64,000 nt of DNA from Photobacterium leiognathi (GCF_030685535.1 NZ_CP131599.1:186001-250000); one strand, 5' to 3'. Shown: positions 1 to 10,423, numbered from the stretch's first letter. Numbers and translations: made by a program. The notes: a model not told the origin generated them from the sequence alone.

Positions 1-747
<747 letters not shown>

Positions 748-870
748 GTGATTAAGTGCTGTTACTAATTATAAGCGTATTCTTTTTGAGGCGTTTACAG
801 GTTTTATTTGAGGTACTTGGCGAAGTACATACGTACTGCAAGTTGTGTAGTATCAAGATAGGAGTGGTGA

Positions 871-1614
871 ATGGAAGTTAAAACACCAACATTTAATGTT
901 GAAACTTTAGATGAATCAAAAATATACCATCATCATGATTACCCTCAGATTATCATTGGGTTAACAGGACAAAGTGAACTTGCGACGGATGATAGTTCGT
1001 TTTGTCTTTCTTCTGGTATGGGGTGCCTGATTGATGCCAATGTTGAACATAGTTTTTGTGGTACACCTAATAACCAAGTTTTAGTTATGAATCTTCCCCC
1101 GTTTGTATCAACGCTTGATGTTGATATGCTTGGCAGGGGGCATTTCAGCTTAGATGCGCGTACCCATCAGCTTATTTCCTTATTGGCAACTGAGTTAAAA
1201 GAAAGTGCGAATGATGGCGTGCTATCACAAGCAATCAGCAACACCTTACAGTGCTTAATTAAACGTAGTTTAATGCACTTTGGCGAAAAAAGAGTAGAGC
1301 GACTAAATATAGCACTAATTGATAACTATATAGATCAGCATATTCAGCAGAAGATATCGGTTGCAGAGTTATCAAGTGTTGCTTTTTTAGCGCAAAGCCA
1401 ATTTTATGCTTTATTTAAAGCACAAATGGGGATCACACCGCACCAATATGTACTACGAAAACGGTTGGAGTTAGCGAAGCAATTGATCGCAGAACATCAA
1501 AAACCACTATCAGAAGTTGCGCAATTATGTGGATTTTCGAGTCAAAGTAGTTTCAGCCAAGCTTTTCGACGTTTATATGGCACGTCACCCACTCGTTATC
1601 AATTTTTCATTTAA
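871..1614 (+). CDS. AraC-family transcriptional regulator next to the put genes
   Basis: A 247-residue cytosolic regulator. The N-terminal part (about 15-110) is cupin-like, starting with a His-rich stretch (YHHHDYPQIIIG), as in AraC-type sensors of small ligands. The C-terminal part (about 145-245) holds two helix-turn-helix units, with ISVAELSSVAFLAQSQFYAL and LSEVAQLCGFSSQSSFSQAF, the latter being the usual AraC signature with Q-x-F-R-R-x-x-G-x-S-P downstream. The start ATG has GATAGGAGTGG just upstream. It is the gene immediately before putA on the same strand, separated by a terminator, so control of proline catabolism by this protein is plausible but only inferred from position. Confidence 0.88.
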   Translation: MEVKTPTFNVETLDESKIYHHHDYPQIIIGLTGQSELATDDSSFCLSSGMGCLIDANVEHSFCGTPNNQVLVMNLPPFVSTLDVDMLGRGHFSLDARTHQLISLLATELKESANDGVLSQAISNTLQCLIKRSLMHFGEKRVERLNIALIDNYIDQHIQQKISVAELSSVAFLAQSQFYALFKAQMGITPHQYVLRKRLELAKQLIAEHQKPLSEVAQLCGFSSQSSFSQAFRRLYGTSPTRYQFFI

Positions 1615-1634
1615 TAAGTTATATGCGGTACATG

Positions 1635-1684
1635 AAAGCGTTATATAGTTAAATTAGAGTATTTAACTATGTAGCGCTTTTTTA
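1635..1684 (+). terminator. intrinsic terminator after the AraC gene
   Basis: A long inverted repeat: AAAGCGTTATATAGTTAAAT pairs with ATTTAACTATGTAGCGCTTT, with a short loop and a run of T at the end. It separates the regulator from putA. Confidence 0.8.
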
Positions 1685-1852
1685 ATGTGCTAGATCTCGT
1701 ATTATTTATCTCCGGAGGAAAAATAAAACACCCCGTAGGAATGAGTAAGACGACATAAAATTTTATCCATAATATCTACTGGCAATAACAGTTTAGTAAC
1801 ATGGCAGTGGTGTTCATCATGACCTCACTGATCATGTCATAGAGGGAACCTG

Positions 1853-4800
1853 ATGTTTAAAGCCGTTGATGTACTCCAGCCTGCTTTTATCGAGCAGCCT
1901 CTCGATCAGTTATGGTCGTTGATCTCACCTTTATATGCCGTTGATGAATCTACATGGCTTACGCAACTCTTACCATTGGCAGAGCCAAGTTCACAAGAGC
2001 AAGCGTTCTGTACCGAGAAAGCGTCAGAGCTAATAAGCCGTGTTCGTAGCGATAAAAATGCGGTGCAAATGATTGATGCACTGTTGCTGGAATATAGCTT
2101 AGATACTAAAGAAGGAATCTTGTTAATGTGCTTAGCGGAAGCACTGATGCGTATTCCTGATACTGCCACAGCAGATGCTTTGATCCGCGATAAACTCAGT
2201 GTGGCAGATTGGAAGTCCCATCTTAAAAACTCCGATTCTTTGTTTGTAAATGCTTCAACATGGGGGTTAATGCTCACTGGCAAAGTGGTGACATTAGATG
2301 CTAAGCAAGATGGTACGCCAACAAATGTAATTAACCGTTTGGTCAATAAAATGTCTGAGCCTGTGATCAGGCAAGCAATGCATCAAGCGATGAAAATAAT
2401 GGGGCATCAATTTGTGTTAGGACGCAATATTGATGAAGCCATGAAAAACGGTAAACCGAAACGTGAACAAGGCTTTACCTATTCTTTCGATATGCTGGGG
2501 GAAGCGGCATTAACCGCAACAGATGCTAAGAAGTACTATAACGATTATCTCACCGCGATTAAGGCTGTCGGCCAAGATAAAAGTACCTCAGGTAGCCAAG
2601 CATCCCGTCCGCCGTCAGATCCTACCGTATCGATTAAGCTATCTGCATTGCATCCTCGTTATGAAGTCGCCAATGAAGCCCGCGTGCTGGATGAAATGTA
2701 TCGATCGGTATTGGCGTTATTAATCCATGCCCGAGAGCATAACGTTGGTATCACCATTGATGCCGAAGAAGCCGATAGACTGGAGTTATCATTAAAACTG
2801 TTTGAAAAGCTTTATCGCTCAGATGAAGTTAAAGGGTGGGGACGCTTTGGACTTGTAGTTCAAGCTTATTCAAAACGGGCATTAGCGGTATTAACTTGGC
2901 TGGCGGCACTAGCAAAACAACAGGGCGATGTTATTCCACTCCGTTTGGTAAAAGGGGCTTACTGGGATAGTGAATTAAAGTTAAGCCAGCAAGCAGGGTA
3001 TAGCGGATATCCGGTATTTACGCGCAAAGAGGGCACTGATACCTCTTATTTAGCTTGTGCACGATTACTGTTATCAAAGCATGTTGTAAATCTGATCTAC
3101 CCACAGTTTGCTACCCATAATGCACATACGGTGAGTGCTATAGTGGCAATGGCAACACATTCAGGTTACGAATTTCAGCGTCTGCATGGTATGGGCGATG
3201 CGCTTTATAACCATGTGATGGCAATGCATCAAACATTGGTACGGATTTATGCACCTGTCGGTAGCCATAAAGATTTATTGCCTTACCTTGTGCGTCGATT
3301 ACTAGAAAATGGTGCCAATAGCTCATTTGTCCATCGATTGGTGGATGCCAACTGTCCAATAGATTCTTTAAATCAACATCCTGTTGATTTATTAAAGCAA
3401 CGAAAAACACTTCATAACAGCTTGATCCCATTACCTAAAGATATTTTTGGTTCTGCCCGTCAAAACTCTGCAGGCGTTAACATTGATATTGAATCTCAGT
3501 GGCAGCCATTTCAGCAAGCAATTCACGATTTTAATCAGATGACATGGAAAGCATCGCCAATCATAAACGGTAAACCAACCGCTATTTTAGCGGCTGAGCG
3601 AATCACTATTACCGCACCGTATGATCATAATGAAGTAGTGGGTGAAGTGGTTGATAGTACGTCATCACAAATTGAAACGGCGATCACCTCGGCACATGAT
3701 GCCTTTGTGGAATGGTCGCAAACTGATGCTTCTCAGCGTGTCCATTACTTAAAACTGTTAGCGGATAAATTGGAGTTGCATCAAGCGGAATTGGTAGCGT
3801 TATGTCATCGCGAAGCAGGAAAAACCATTCACGATGCGATTGATGAAATTCGAGAAGCGGTTGATTTTTGTCGCTATTACAGTGAGCAAGTTGAAACGCA
3901 TTTTTTATGCCCTCAGCGTAGTACCAGCTTCGATGGTATCGATCAGTTAGTGAGTTACCAAGGCCGTGGGGTGTTTGTTTGTATTAGCCCATGGAACTTT
4001 CCATTAGCGATCTTCTTAGGTCAAATTTGTGCGGCATTAGCGGCAGGTAATACTGTAGTGGCAAAACCTGCTGAGCAAACATCTTTAATTGCTTATCGTG
4101 CAATAGAGCTTTTATTACTGACAGGGATCCCACATGGGGTGATCCAATTACTGACGGGTAAGGGGCGTGATATTGGACAGCAATTAATCTCTGATGAGCG
4201 TATTGCTGGTGTGGCTTTTACGGGCTCAACACCAACAGCACAATTGATCAATCGCACTTTAATGGCAAGGGAATGTGCGCCTGTACCTTTCATTGCAGAA
4301 ACGGGCGGTCAAAATGCGATGATCGTTGATAGTACTGCTTTGCCAGAGCAAGTAGTGCGAGATGTATTACGATCTGCGTTTGCTTCAGCGGGACAACGTT
4401 GTTCAGCACTGCGGGTGTTGTTTGTTCAACAAGATATTGCCGATCGGGTTATAGGGTTAATTCAAGGCGCGATGGCTGAACTGAGTGTGGGCGATCCTCG
4501 ATTGCATGCAACAGATGTTGGGCCTGTGATTGATTCTTCGGCAAAAGACAAGCTGCTTACACATATTGAGAAGATGAAAAATCAAGCTCAACTTATATGC
4601 CAAACGCCATTAACAAGTGATTGTCAGTTAGGTGAATTTGTACCGCCAACTGCGATTGAGATCAGCAATATTGATCTATTAACCCAAGAGCACTTTGGGC
4701 CCATTCTGCACATTGTGAGATATAAGGCGAGTGAGCTTGATCAGGTGATCGACCAAATAAATAAAACTGGCTATGGATTAACCATGGGGATCCATAGCCG

Positions 4801-5026
4801 TAATGAACGAACGTACAGTGAAATTGAGTCACGTGCCAAAGTCGGCAACTGCTATATCAATCGCGATCAAGTGGGTGCCGTGGTTGGAGTACAACCGTTT
4901 GGTGGTCGAGGATTATCTGGTACTGGACCAAAAGCAGGAGGACCGCATTACCTATATCGCTTTATGCAACCAAATGTTGTTTCAATCAATACAGCTAAGC
5001 ATATCGATATGGGGGAGGTTGAATAA
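1853..5026 (+). CDS. putA: bifunctional proline dehydrogenase / L-glutamate gamma-semialdehyde dehydrogenase (short PutA)
   Basis: Oxidises proline to glutamate in two steps at the inner face of the membrane. The 1057-residue protein has a PRODH FAD barrel at about 180-500 (LRLVKGAYWDSE, and the substrate-binding motif RRLLENGANSSFV) and a P5C/ALDH domain at about 560-1040 (VAFTGSTPTAQLINRT, the FIAETGGQNAM Glu, and the catalytic Cys in AGQRCSALRV). It lacks the N-terminal ribbon-helix-helix DNA-binding domain of the E. coli 1320-residue protein, so it is not expected to act as its own repressor. It also lacks the C-terminal extension, which is encoded by the next gene. The stop TAA overlaps the next ATG by one base, indicating translational coupling. 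GAGGGAACCTG precedes the start ATG. Confidence 0.97.
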   Translation: MFKAVDVLQPAFIEQPLDQLWSLISPLYAVDESTWLTQLLPLAEPSSQEQAFCTEKASELISRVRSDKNAVQMIDALLLEYSLDTKEGILLMCLAEALMRIPDTATADALIRDKLSVADWKSHLKNSDSLFVNASTWGLMLTGKVVTLDAKQDGTPTNVINRLVNKMSEPVIRQAMHQAMKIMGHQFVLGRNIDEAMKNGKPKREQGFTYSFDMLGEAALTATDAKKYYNDYLTAIKAVGQDKSTSGSQASRPPSDPTVSIKLSALHPRYEVANEARVLDEMYRSVLALLIHAREHNVGITIDAEEADRLELSLKLFEKLYRSDEVKGWGRFGLVVQAYSKRALAVLTWLAALAKQQGDVIPLRLVKGAYWDSELKLSQQAGYSGYPVFTRKEGTDTSYLACARLLLSKHVVNLIYPQFATHNAHTVSAIVAMATHSGYEFQRLHGMGDALYNHVMAMHQTLVRIYAPVGSHKDLLPYLVRRLLENGANSSFVHRLVDANCPIDSLNQHPVDLLKQRKTLHNSLIPLPKDIFGSARQNSAGVNIDIESQWQPFQQAIHDFNQMTWKASPIINGKPTAILAAERITITAPYDHNEVVGEVVDSTSSQIETAITSAHDAFVEWSQTDASQRVHYLKLLADKLELHQAELVALCHREAGKTIHDAIDEIREAVDFCRYYSEQVETHFLCPQRSTSFDGIDQLVSYQGRGVFVCISPWNFPLAIFLGQICAALAAGNTVVAKPAEQTSLIAYRAIELLLLTGIPHGVIQLLTGKGRDIGQQLISDERIAGVAFTGSTPTAQLINRTLMARECAPVPFIAETGGQNAMIVDSTALPEQVVRDVLRSAFASAGQRCSALRVLFVQQDIADRVIGLIQGAMAELSVGDPRLHATDVGPVIDSSAKDKLLTHIEKMKNQAQLICQTPLTSDCQLGEFVPPTAIEISNIDLLTQEHFGPILHIVRYKASELDQVIDQINKTGYGLTMGIHSRNERTYSEIESRAKVGNCYINRDQVGAVVGVQPFGGRGLSGTGPKAGGPHYLYRFMQPNVVSINTAKHIDMGEVE

Positions 5027-5751
5027 TGATGCATGCTCAACAACAAATATCACTATCTATGAATGTGCAAAAGTCGCTACGAGGTAGCATTTTTGCCGCT
5101 TCCATCTGGAATGATCTGGACTTTGAAACGCGAATCGCTATTCTACGCCGCTGGGCAAAATCGTTAGATAAATTGTCAGCAATGATGGTTAATTTTCAGT
5201 GTACGAATGCACAGGAAATGGTTGCTACACCCCATGTAATGCCCGGGCCTACAGGAGAGAGCAATACTCTTTATTGTGTAGGACGTGGCGTGGTTGTAGT
5301 AACCGCAAACGATGATGTCGCAAACCATGTGGTGATTGCTCAAATCGCTGCCGCACTGGTGTGTGGGAATAGCGTAATGTTATGCCTATCGCCAGATCAT
5401 CCCTTAAAAGCAGGTGTCATTCTCAGCCAATTAGCGCAAGCAGGAGCTATCGCTAATGTTCTTACTGTTATCGAGAGTCATGACTTTGAACCGTTAATTC
5501 AGTCTGAAGCTGTGGTTGCTGTCGCTTACAGTGGATCAGCAGATCGTGCATTAGATATTGGGCGTCAATTAGCTGCACGAGAGGGGCAATTAGCACAATT
5601 AGTGGCAGAAACAGATGTAGTGAATTTACCGATTATTGGTAGCCAAAGTTACTGTTTACGCTTTATTACCGAGCGTACCAGAACGATCAATATTACTGCC
5701 GTTGGCGGTAATGCAACCTTGCTTGAATTGGGTTGCGGAGAAGCAAGCTAA
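5026..5751 (+). CDS. stand-alone PutA C-terminal-domain protein (ALDH-superfamily fold)
   Basis: A 241-residue protein coupled to putA (ATG overlaps its stop). It corresponds to the C-terminal domain that is fused in long PutAs: GPTGESNTLYCVGRG aligns with the GPTGERNT block of E. coli PutA, and the end INITAVGGNATLLELG aligns with the VNTAAAGGNASLMTIG-type terminus. The middle has a Rossmann-like ALDH fold, but I see no ALDH active-site Cys/Glu pair, so it is probably non-catalytic. In long PutAs this domain covers the substrate tunnel between the two active sites; here it may do so as a separate subunit (inference). Databases often label such genes 1-pyrroline-5-carboxylate dehydrogenase. 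Confidence 0.85.
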   Translation: MMHAQQQISLSMNVQKSLRGSIFAASIWNDLDFETRIAILRRWAKSLDKLSAMMVNFQCTNAQEMVATPHVMPGPTGESNTLYCVGRGVVVVTANDDVANHVVIAQIAAALVCGNSVMLCLSPDHPLKAGVILSQLAQAGAIANVLTVIESHDFEPLIQSEAVVAVAYSGSADRALDIGRQLAAREGQLAQLVAETDVVNLPIIGSQSYCLRFITERTRTINITAVGGNATLLELGCGEAS

Positions 5752-5774
5752 CCTGACGTAGATAATAAAATAAA

Positions 5775-5797
5775 GGCCTTTGCCATGAACAAAGGCC
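5775..5797 (+). other. stem-loop between the putA unit and putP
   Basis: GGCCTTTG and CAAAGGCC form a perfect 8-bp stem around a 7-nt loop, about 20 nt before the putP start. It is not followed by a T-run, so it is more likely an mRNA-stability or processing element than a terminator. Confidence 0.5.
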
Positions 5798-5816
5798 GAT
5801 CAAAAGGAAGTACAAC

Positions 5817-7313
5817 ATGATTGAAAATAACTTCGCTATTACAGCGACGTTTATCGCATACCTACTTGCGATGTTAGCCATTGGTTATATGGCCTATAAA
5901 CGCACCTCAAGCTCCAGTGATTACTTTTTGGGTGGACGCTCATTAGGGCCTTGGCCGTCAGCGATCTCTGCTGGCGCATCGGATATGAGTGGCTGGTTAT
6001 TATTAGGTTTACCCGGTTATGCTTACCTCGCAGGCTTTGAGTCTTTATGGCTTGCTGGTGGCTTATTGTTAGGCACTTGGCTTAACTGGCTTATTTGTGC
6101 CAAGCGTTTACGTACTTACAGTATTACCGCAGATAATTCATTAACACTGCCTGAATTTTTATCACGTCGATTTGATGATAATTCAAAGCTGATCCAAACC
6201 ATTTCTGCCTTCTTTATTTTGTTATTTTTCCTTTTCTATACCAGTGCTGGTTTAGTTGCAGGCGGAAAATTGTTTGAAACCGTATTTGGGCTTGATTACA
6301 CCCTTGCACTGTTCATCGGTACTGTGTGTGTCGTGACGTACACCTTATTCGGTGGTTTCCTTGCAGTATCTTGGACTGACTTAGTGCAAGGTTTGTTAAT
6401 GTCTGCGGCATTATTGATTGTACCTATCACCGCGATGAATGCGGATCCTGTCCATCTAATGGAAACCCTGCATAGCAAAAACCCAGAGCTGCTAACGTTT
6501 TGGAATGACATTAAAGGTCAGCCACTGTCTTGGATTGTGATCTTATCGCTACTCGGTTGGGGACTTGGCTACTTTGGTCAGCCGCATATTTTGGCACGTT
6601 TTAAAGCTACCCGTTCTAATAAAGATATTGGTTCTGCACGCCGAATCGCAGTGATCTGGACTGCCCTTTCTATGATTGGTGCACTGTTAGTGGGCTTAAC
6701 GGGCATTGTTTATGTTGATGGCAATTTAGGTGTCGAACTTGCTGATAGTGAGAAAGTGTTCATGCTATTAGTAAATGCGATTTTCCACCCTGTAATGGCG
6801 GGTATTTTATTAGCTGCGATTTTAGCAGCGATCATGAGTACCGCTGATTCACAATTGTTGGTTTCATCATCTGCACTAGCGGAAGATTTTTATAAGCAAG
6901 TATTCCGCCCGCAAGCATCAAGCCAAGAGATTGTGATGGTCGGACGTATTGCGGTGATCTTATTATCTATTGTTGCATTTATCTTAGCGTTGGATCCTGA
7001 AAGCTCAGTGTTAGCGTTAGTCTCTTATGCATGGGCAGGATTTGGTGCGGCATTTGGACCTGTATTACTGCTGAGTCTGTATTGGAAAGAGATGAACCGT
7101 AATGGTGCGATTGCAGGTATTTTAGTCGGTGCTATTACTGTGGTGGTATGGAAGCAACTGACGGGCGGTATTTTTGATTTATATGAAATTATCCCAGGCT
7201 TTATTTTCGCAACACTAGCTGTGGTAGTGGTAAGTAAAGCAACTAACGCACCATCCGATGCAGTACAAAAGCAATATCAACAATACCAACAAAATCTGGC
7301 TGAGTTTGATTAA
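5817..7313 (+). CDS. putP: sodium/proline symporter
   Basis: A 498-residue sodium:solute symporter of the PutP/SSS family that imports proline with Na+. It has about 13 hydrophobic helices. The N-terminal SSDYFLGGRSLGPWPSAISAG block and the central GWGLGYFGQPHILARF block are typical of PutP, as is AIMSTADSQLLVSSSALAEDF (SSS family Na+ site region). Length fits the family (about 500). It lies 66 bp after the putA unit, after a small stem-loop, and ends in a strong terminator. It supplies proline both for catabolism and as an osmolyte, which fits the neighbouring ect genes. Confidence 0.97.
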   Translation: MIENNFAITATFIAYLLAMLAIGYMAYKRTSSSSDYFLGGRSLGPWPSAISAGASDMSGWLLLGLPGYAYLAGFESLWLAGGLLLGTWLNWLICAKRLRTYSITADNSLTLPEFLSRRFDDNSKLIQTISAFFILLFFLFYTSAGLVAGGKLFETVFGLDYTLALFIGTVCVVTYTLFGGFLAVSWTDLVQGLLMSAALLIVPITAMNADPVHLMETLHSKNPELLTFWNDIKGQPLSWIVILSLLGWGLGYFGQPHILARFKATRSNKDIGSARRIAVIWTALSMIGALLVGLTGIVYVDGNLGVELADSEKVFMLLVNAIFHPVMAGILLAAILAAIMSTADSQLLVSSSALAEDFYKQVFRPQASSQEIVMVGRIAVILLSIVAFILALDPESSVLALVSYAWAGFGAAFGPVLLLSLYWKEMNRNGAIAGILVGAITVVVWKQLTGGIFDLYEIIPGFIFATLAVVVVSKATNAPSDAVQKQYQQYQQNLAEFD

Positions 7314-7344
7314 CGCAGTTTTTTGTTGCTAAGTTTTCAAATTA

Positions 7345-7386
7345 AAATCCCGCTACAAGCTTGAACCTGTAGCGGGATTTTTGTTT
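7345..7386. terminator. bidirectional intrinsic terminator between putP and ectC
   Basis: AAATCCCGCTACA pairs perfectly with TGTAGCGGGATTT over a 10-nt loop, with A-rich and T-rich flanks. It can end both the plus-strand put transcript and the minus-strand ect transcript. Confidence 0.88.
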
Positions 7387-7419
7387 TAGCATACTAACGA
7401 TGAGATGTTCATGTCGCTT

Positions 7420-7806
7420 TTAATCAACTAGCGGATAAACACCGTTTTCATCGTGGGTTTCTTTACCTGTGATCGGTGGGTTAAACACACAAGCCATCAC
7501 CATTTCTTTATCTTTGTAAGCACGTAAATAGTGTTCATCGTGCTGATCAAGAATATACAGCGTGCCCGGTTTAATAGGGTAGGTTTTGCCACCAACCACT
7601 TCAATTTCCCCTTCACCACTCATGCAATATACTGATTCTAAGTGATTTTTATAGTGGATATGGGTTTCTGTATTTTCAAAGATAGTCGTAATATGGAAAG
7701 AAAAGCCCATCTTGTCATCTTTGAGCAACATACGAACGCTTTCCCATGTTTCAGAAGCAACACGACGCTCACTATCACGACATTCATCTAATGTTCTAAC
7801 AATCAT
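7420..7806 (-). CDS. ectC: L-ectoine synthase
   Basis: A 128-residue cupin enzyme that cyclises N-gamma-acetyl-diaminobutyrate to ectoine. It begins [16 protein letters not shown] and shows the EctC core ([21 protein letters not shown] and [16 protein letters not shown]). Length equals the family norm. It is the last gene of ectABC; no aspartokinase gene (ask_ect) follows, since a terminator and putP come next. Confidence 0.96.
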   Translation of the reverse strand: MIVRTLDECRDSERRVASETWESVRMLLKDDKMGFSFHITTIFENTETHIHYKNHLESVYCMSGEGEIEVVGGKTYPIKPGTLYILDQHDEHYLRAYKDKEMVMACVFNPPITGKETHDENGVYPLVD

Positions 7807-7820
7807 GATTTGTCCTTAAA

Positions 7821-9087
7821 TTATGATGCTTGTTTAAAGTCTTTTGCGACAATTTGCTCTACCGCATTTTCAAAAATAGCTAAACCTTGTGTTAGCTCAT
7901 CATGTGAGATAGTAAGTGGACTAAAGAATTTCACTACTTCATCATTAGGGCCTGCAGTTTCAATCACTAAGCCATTTTCAAAACACGTTTTTGCTATTTG
8001 TCCGGCAAGCTCGCCATCGTTACATTCAATCCCAATCATCATGCCGCGACCTTTCTTCTGCACAAACAGATCGGCATGATCGTGAAGGCATTTATCTAAT
8101 ACCTTGCTAATGATCTCAGAGCTTGCGGCAACATGTTTTTCAAGTGAATCATCAGCCCAGTAGGTTTCAAGGGCTTTGGTTGCGGTTACGAATGCATGGT
8201 TATTACCACGGAAAGTGCCGTTGTGCTCACCTGGTTGCCAAATATCAAGCTCAGGTTTGAACAGTACAATCGCCATTGGTAAACCATAGCCACCAATGGA
8301 TTTTGATAGGGTCACAATATCAGGTTTGATCCCTGACGGTTCAAAGCTAAAGAAAGTGCCTGTACGTCCACAGCCTGCTTGAATATCATCCACAATCAGT
8401 AAAATATCGTGTTGTTTACAAATAGCTTCTAAACGCTGGAGCCATTGGTTAGAAGCGACATTCAAACCGCCTTCACCCTGTACTGTTTCAATCAATACTG
8501 CGGCAGGTTTATCCATGCCGAGCTGAGTTATCGGTAAGCATGGTTTCAAATAATTTAAGACCATCAATATCCGCATAACCTTCAAAAGGGATACGCGTAA
8601 TATTGTTAAGGCTCATCCCCGAACCTTGACGGTGATGTTGATTGCCTGTTGCGGCTAATGCGCCTGCAGTACAACCATGAAACCCATTGGTGAAAGCAAC
8701 AACAGAGCTACGTTTTTTCACTTTACGTGCTAGTTTCAAAGCTGCTTCTACTGCATTTGTACCCGTAGGTCCGGTAAATTGTGTCACATAGTTAAGCTGG
8801 CGAGGGGCGAGAATATTACGCTCTAATACTTCAAGGAAATTGGCTTTAGCCGTGGAGTGCATATCTAAACCGTGGGTGATCCCATCTTGTTCGATATAGT
8901 CGAGTAGAGCCTGTTTGAACACAGGATTATTATGACCGTAATTTAGAGAACCAGCACCTGCGAGAAAATCGAGGTAACGATCGACTTGTTCGGTTTCAAG
9001 CCAGCTGCCTTTTGCTTTGGTAAATACGACGGGGAAACTGTTTGAGTAAGAACGAACTTTTGATTCCTGTTTCTTAAAAATATCCAT
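7821..9087 (-). pseudogene. ectB: diaminobutyrate--2-oxoglutarate transaminase, interrupted by a 1-nt frameshift
   Basis: EctB makes L-2,4-diaminobutyrate from aspartate semialdehyde with PLP. The gene is readable as two overlapping frames. The first (9087 to 8509) carries the N-terminus to LFETMLTDNSA; the second (from about 8520 to 7821) resumes with GMDKPAAVLIETVQGEGG, contains the PLP lysine region TLSKSIGGYG, and runs to the C-terminus. Removing one base near 8517-8526 rejoins them into exactly 421 residues, the usual EctB length, so a single-base insertion is the simplest explanation. As written, the product would stop after 192 residues and lack the PLP lysine. This is either a sequencing error or a real loss of ectoine synthesis. 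ectA and ectC are intact. Confidence 0.9.
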
Positions 9088-9098
9088 AATATGCCCGT

Positions 9099-9653
9099 TT
9101 ATTTTCCTTTCTGTTGAGTATGAGTTAAAGGGATGCGATACAAGAATTCCGTATCGTGTTTACCTTTAAAATGAATGTCTTCGTCTAAAAAAGTACTCAC
9201 TTCGCCATGCTCGCCATGGCGTGCGTCTAGCTTTCTAAATAACGCCCACGATGCGCGGTTATCTTCTGTGATCGTGGTTTCAATGGCTGTGATAGGGTGC
9301 AATTCATCACGCGTTATTAACTCTTGTAACATGTTAAAGGCAAGCCCATGACCTCGATATTGGTGTGATACCGCTACCTGCCATACAAATAAAGTGCTGG
9401 GCTCATCAGGCTTTTTATAACCTGAAATAAACCCTGCAATCTGACCATTACAACGTGCAATAACGCAGGTTTTATGGAAGTGGGTAGATTGAAGAAAGTT
9501 ACAATAAGAGGAGTTGGTATCGAGAGGGGGACAATCAGCGATCAGATTAAAAATCTCATCACCATCTTTCGCTGTTGGTTGTAAAAATGTCCATGTTTGC
9601 TTTATGTCTTCACCTATTTCGGAAGCATTTACCGAAGGTGTTGATATGTCCAT
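9099..9653 (-). CDS. ectA: L-2,4-diaminobutyrate acetyltransferase
   Basis: A 184-residue GNAT enzyme, the acetylation step of ectoine synthesis. It has the acetyl-CoA binding block VAVSHQYRGHGLAFNML and the EctA-typical segments IADCPPLDTNSSYCNFL and ETTITEDNRASWALFRKL. It is the first gene of the operon; ectB follows after 11 nt. The upstream 350 bp should contain an osmoregulated promoter, but I could not assign boxes with confidence. Confidence 0.95.
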   Translation of the reverse strand: MDISTPSVNASEIGEDIKQTWTFLQPTAKDGDEIFNLIADCPPLDTNSSYCNFLQSTHFHKTCVIARCNGQIAGFISGYKKPDEPSTLFVWQVAVSHQYRGHGLAFNMLQELITRDELHPITAIETTITEDNRASWALFRKLDARHGEHGEVSTFLDEDIHFKGKHDTEFLYRIPLTHTQQKGK

Positions 9654-10004
9654 ATTAAGAGTCTATTCCTTTGAGCTCTAAATAATTTGGTGGGTATTAT
9701 TACTCATAAAAATGACAAGACACTAAAAAATGATGACATTAACCTGTTTTATGTGAGGCGCGTTGTGGTTTTGTGGTTAATAAAATGAAAGTTAAGTCGT
9801 TAGAGTACTAACTTATTTTTTGTTTTGATAATGGTGATGACAAAAAACAATAATTAATATGTGAGTTGTTGTGTATGGGAGGGGCGTTTTGCGCTAAATT
9901 TCGAAAAATCATTTCCCCAAAATATCGTCTCTACCTCGCTGCACTTTGCTGATAAAAAAGCGCATAGTAAAACTCTTATTTCTTGAAGGATTAAGGACAC
10001 AATA
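9654..10004. other. divergent promoter region between ectA and the SpoIIAA-like gene
   Basis: AT-rich non-coding DNA between two divergently transcribed genes. It must hold promoters for both. Several TTGTCA/TTGACA-like hexamers occur, but none has a clear -10 partner. AAGGA at about 9986-9990 serves as the ribosome binding site of the plus-strand gene. Confidence 0.5.
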
Positions 10005-10370
10005 ATGTTAACTATGCTTAATGTTGATATTGATAATGCAGTGGCGTTTTCAATTGATGGCAAGGTCAATGAAGATGACATGAAGCGTATTTTATATGAT
10101 GCGCAAGCGAAAACTGAAGTACATGGCAAGATTGTGATTTTCGAGCAGATCGATAATTTTGATGGGATCGAATTTTCAGCGCTACTTGAAGAAGTACGTT
10201 ATGTCTTTCATGCGGGTATTTCGCACATTACCAAAGTTGCAGTGGTTGCTGATAAGAAGTGGATTGAAAAAATCGTCAAAGTGGAAGACAAGCTATTTCG
10301 TAACATCGATATTCAGTTCTTCCAGCCAGAGGAAAAAGATCAGGCGATCGAATTTTTAAAACAGCAATAA
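10005..10370 (+). CDS. SpoIIAA-like (STAS/SEC14-type) protein
   Basis: A 121-residue soluble protein matching the SpoIIAA-like family (PF11964 type): strands and helices in the order IDNAVAFSIDGKVNEDDMK, KIVIFEQIDNFDGIEF, ITKVAVVADKKWIEKIV, and a C-terminal FFQPEEKDQAIEFLKQ. Members are small STAS/CRAL-TRIO-related domains of unknown function. It is monocistronic, with AAGGA before the start and a long hairpin after the stop. Confidence 0.8.
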   Translation: MLTMLNVDIDNAVAFSIDGKVNEDDMKRILYDAQAKTEVHGKIVIFEQIDNFDGIEFSALLEEVRYVFHAGISHITKVAVVADKKWIEKIVKVEDKLFRNIDIQFFQPEEKDQAIEFLKQQ

Positions 10371-10380
10371 TGTGAGTGAC

Positions 10381-10423
10381 AATAACCATGCACAATAATT
10401 GATCTTATTATGTGCATGGTTAT
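10381..10423. terminator. long inverted repeat between convergent genes
   Basis: ATAACCATGCACA pairs with TGTGCATGGTTAT, extended inside by ATAA/TTAT. It sits between the SpoIIAA-like gene (plus) and the end of the APE cluster (minus). The following T content is modest, so it is a probable rather than certain terminator. Confidence 0.6.

Noticed and set aside
8509..8585. Programmed frameshift in ectB
   Set aside because: No slippery heptamer or clear downstream structure; the family is not known to frameshift; a plain 1-nt insertion explains it.
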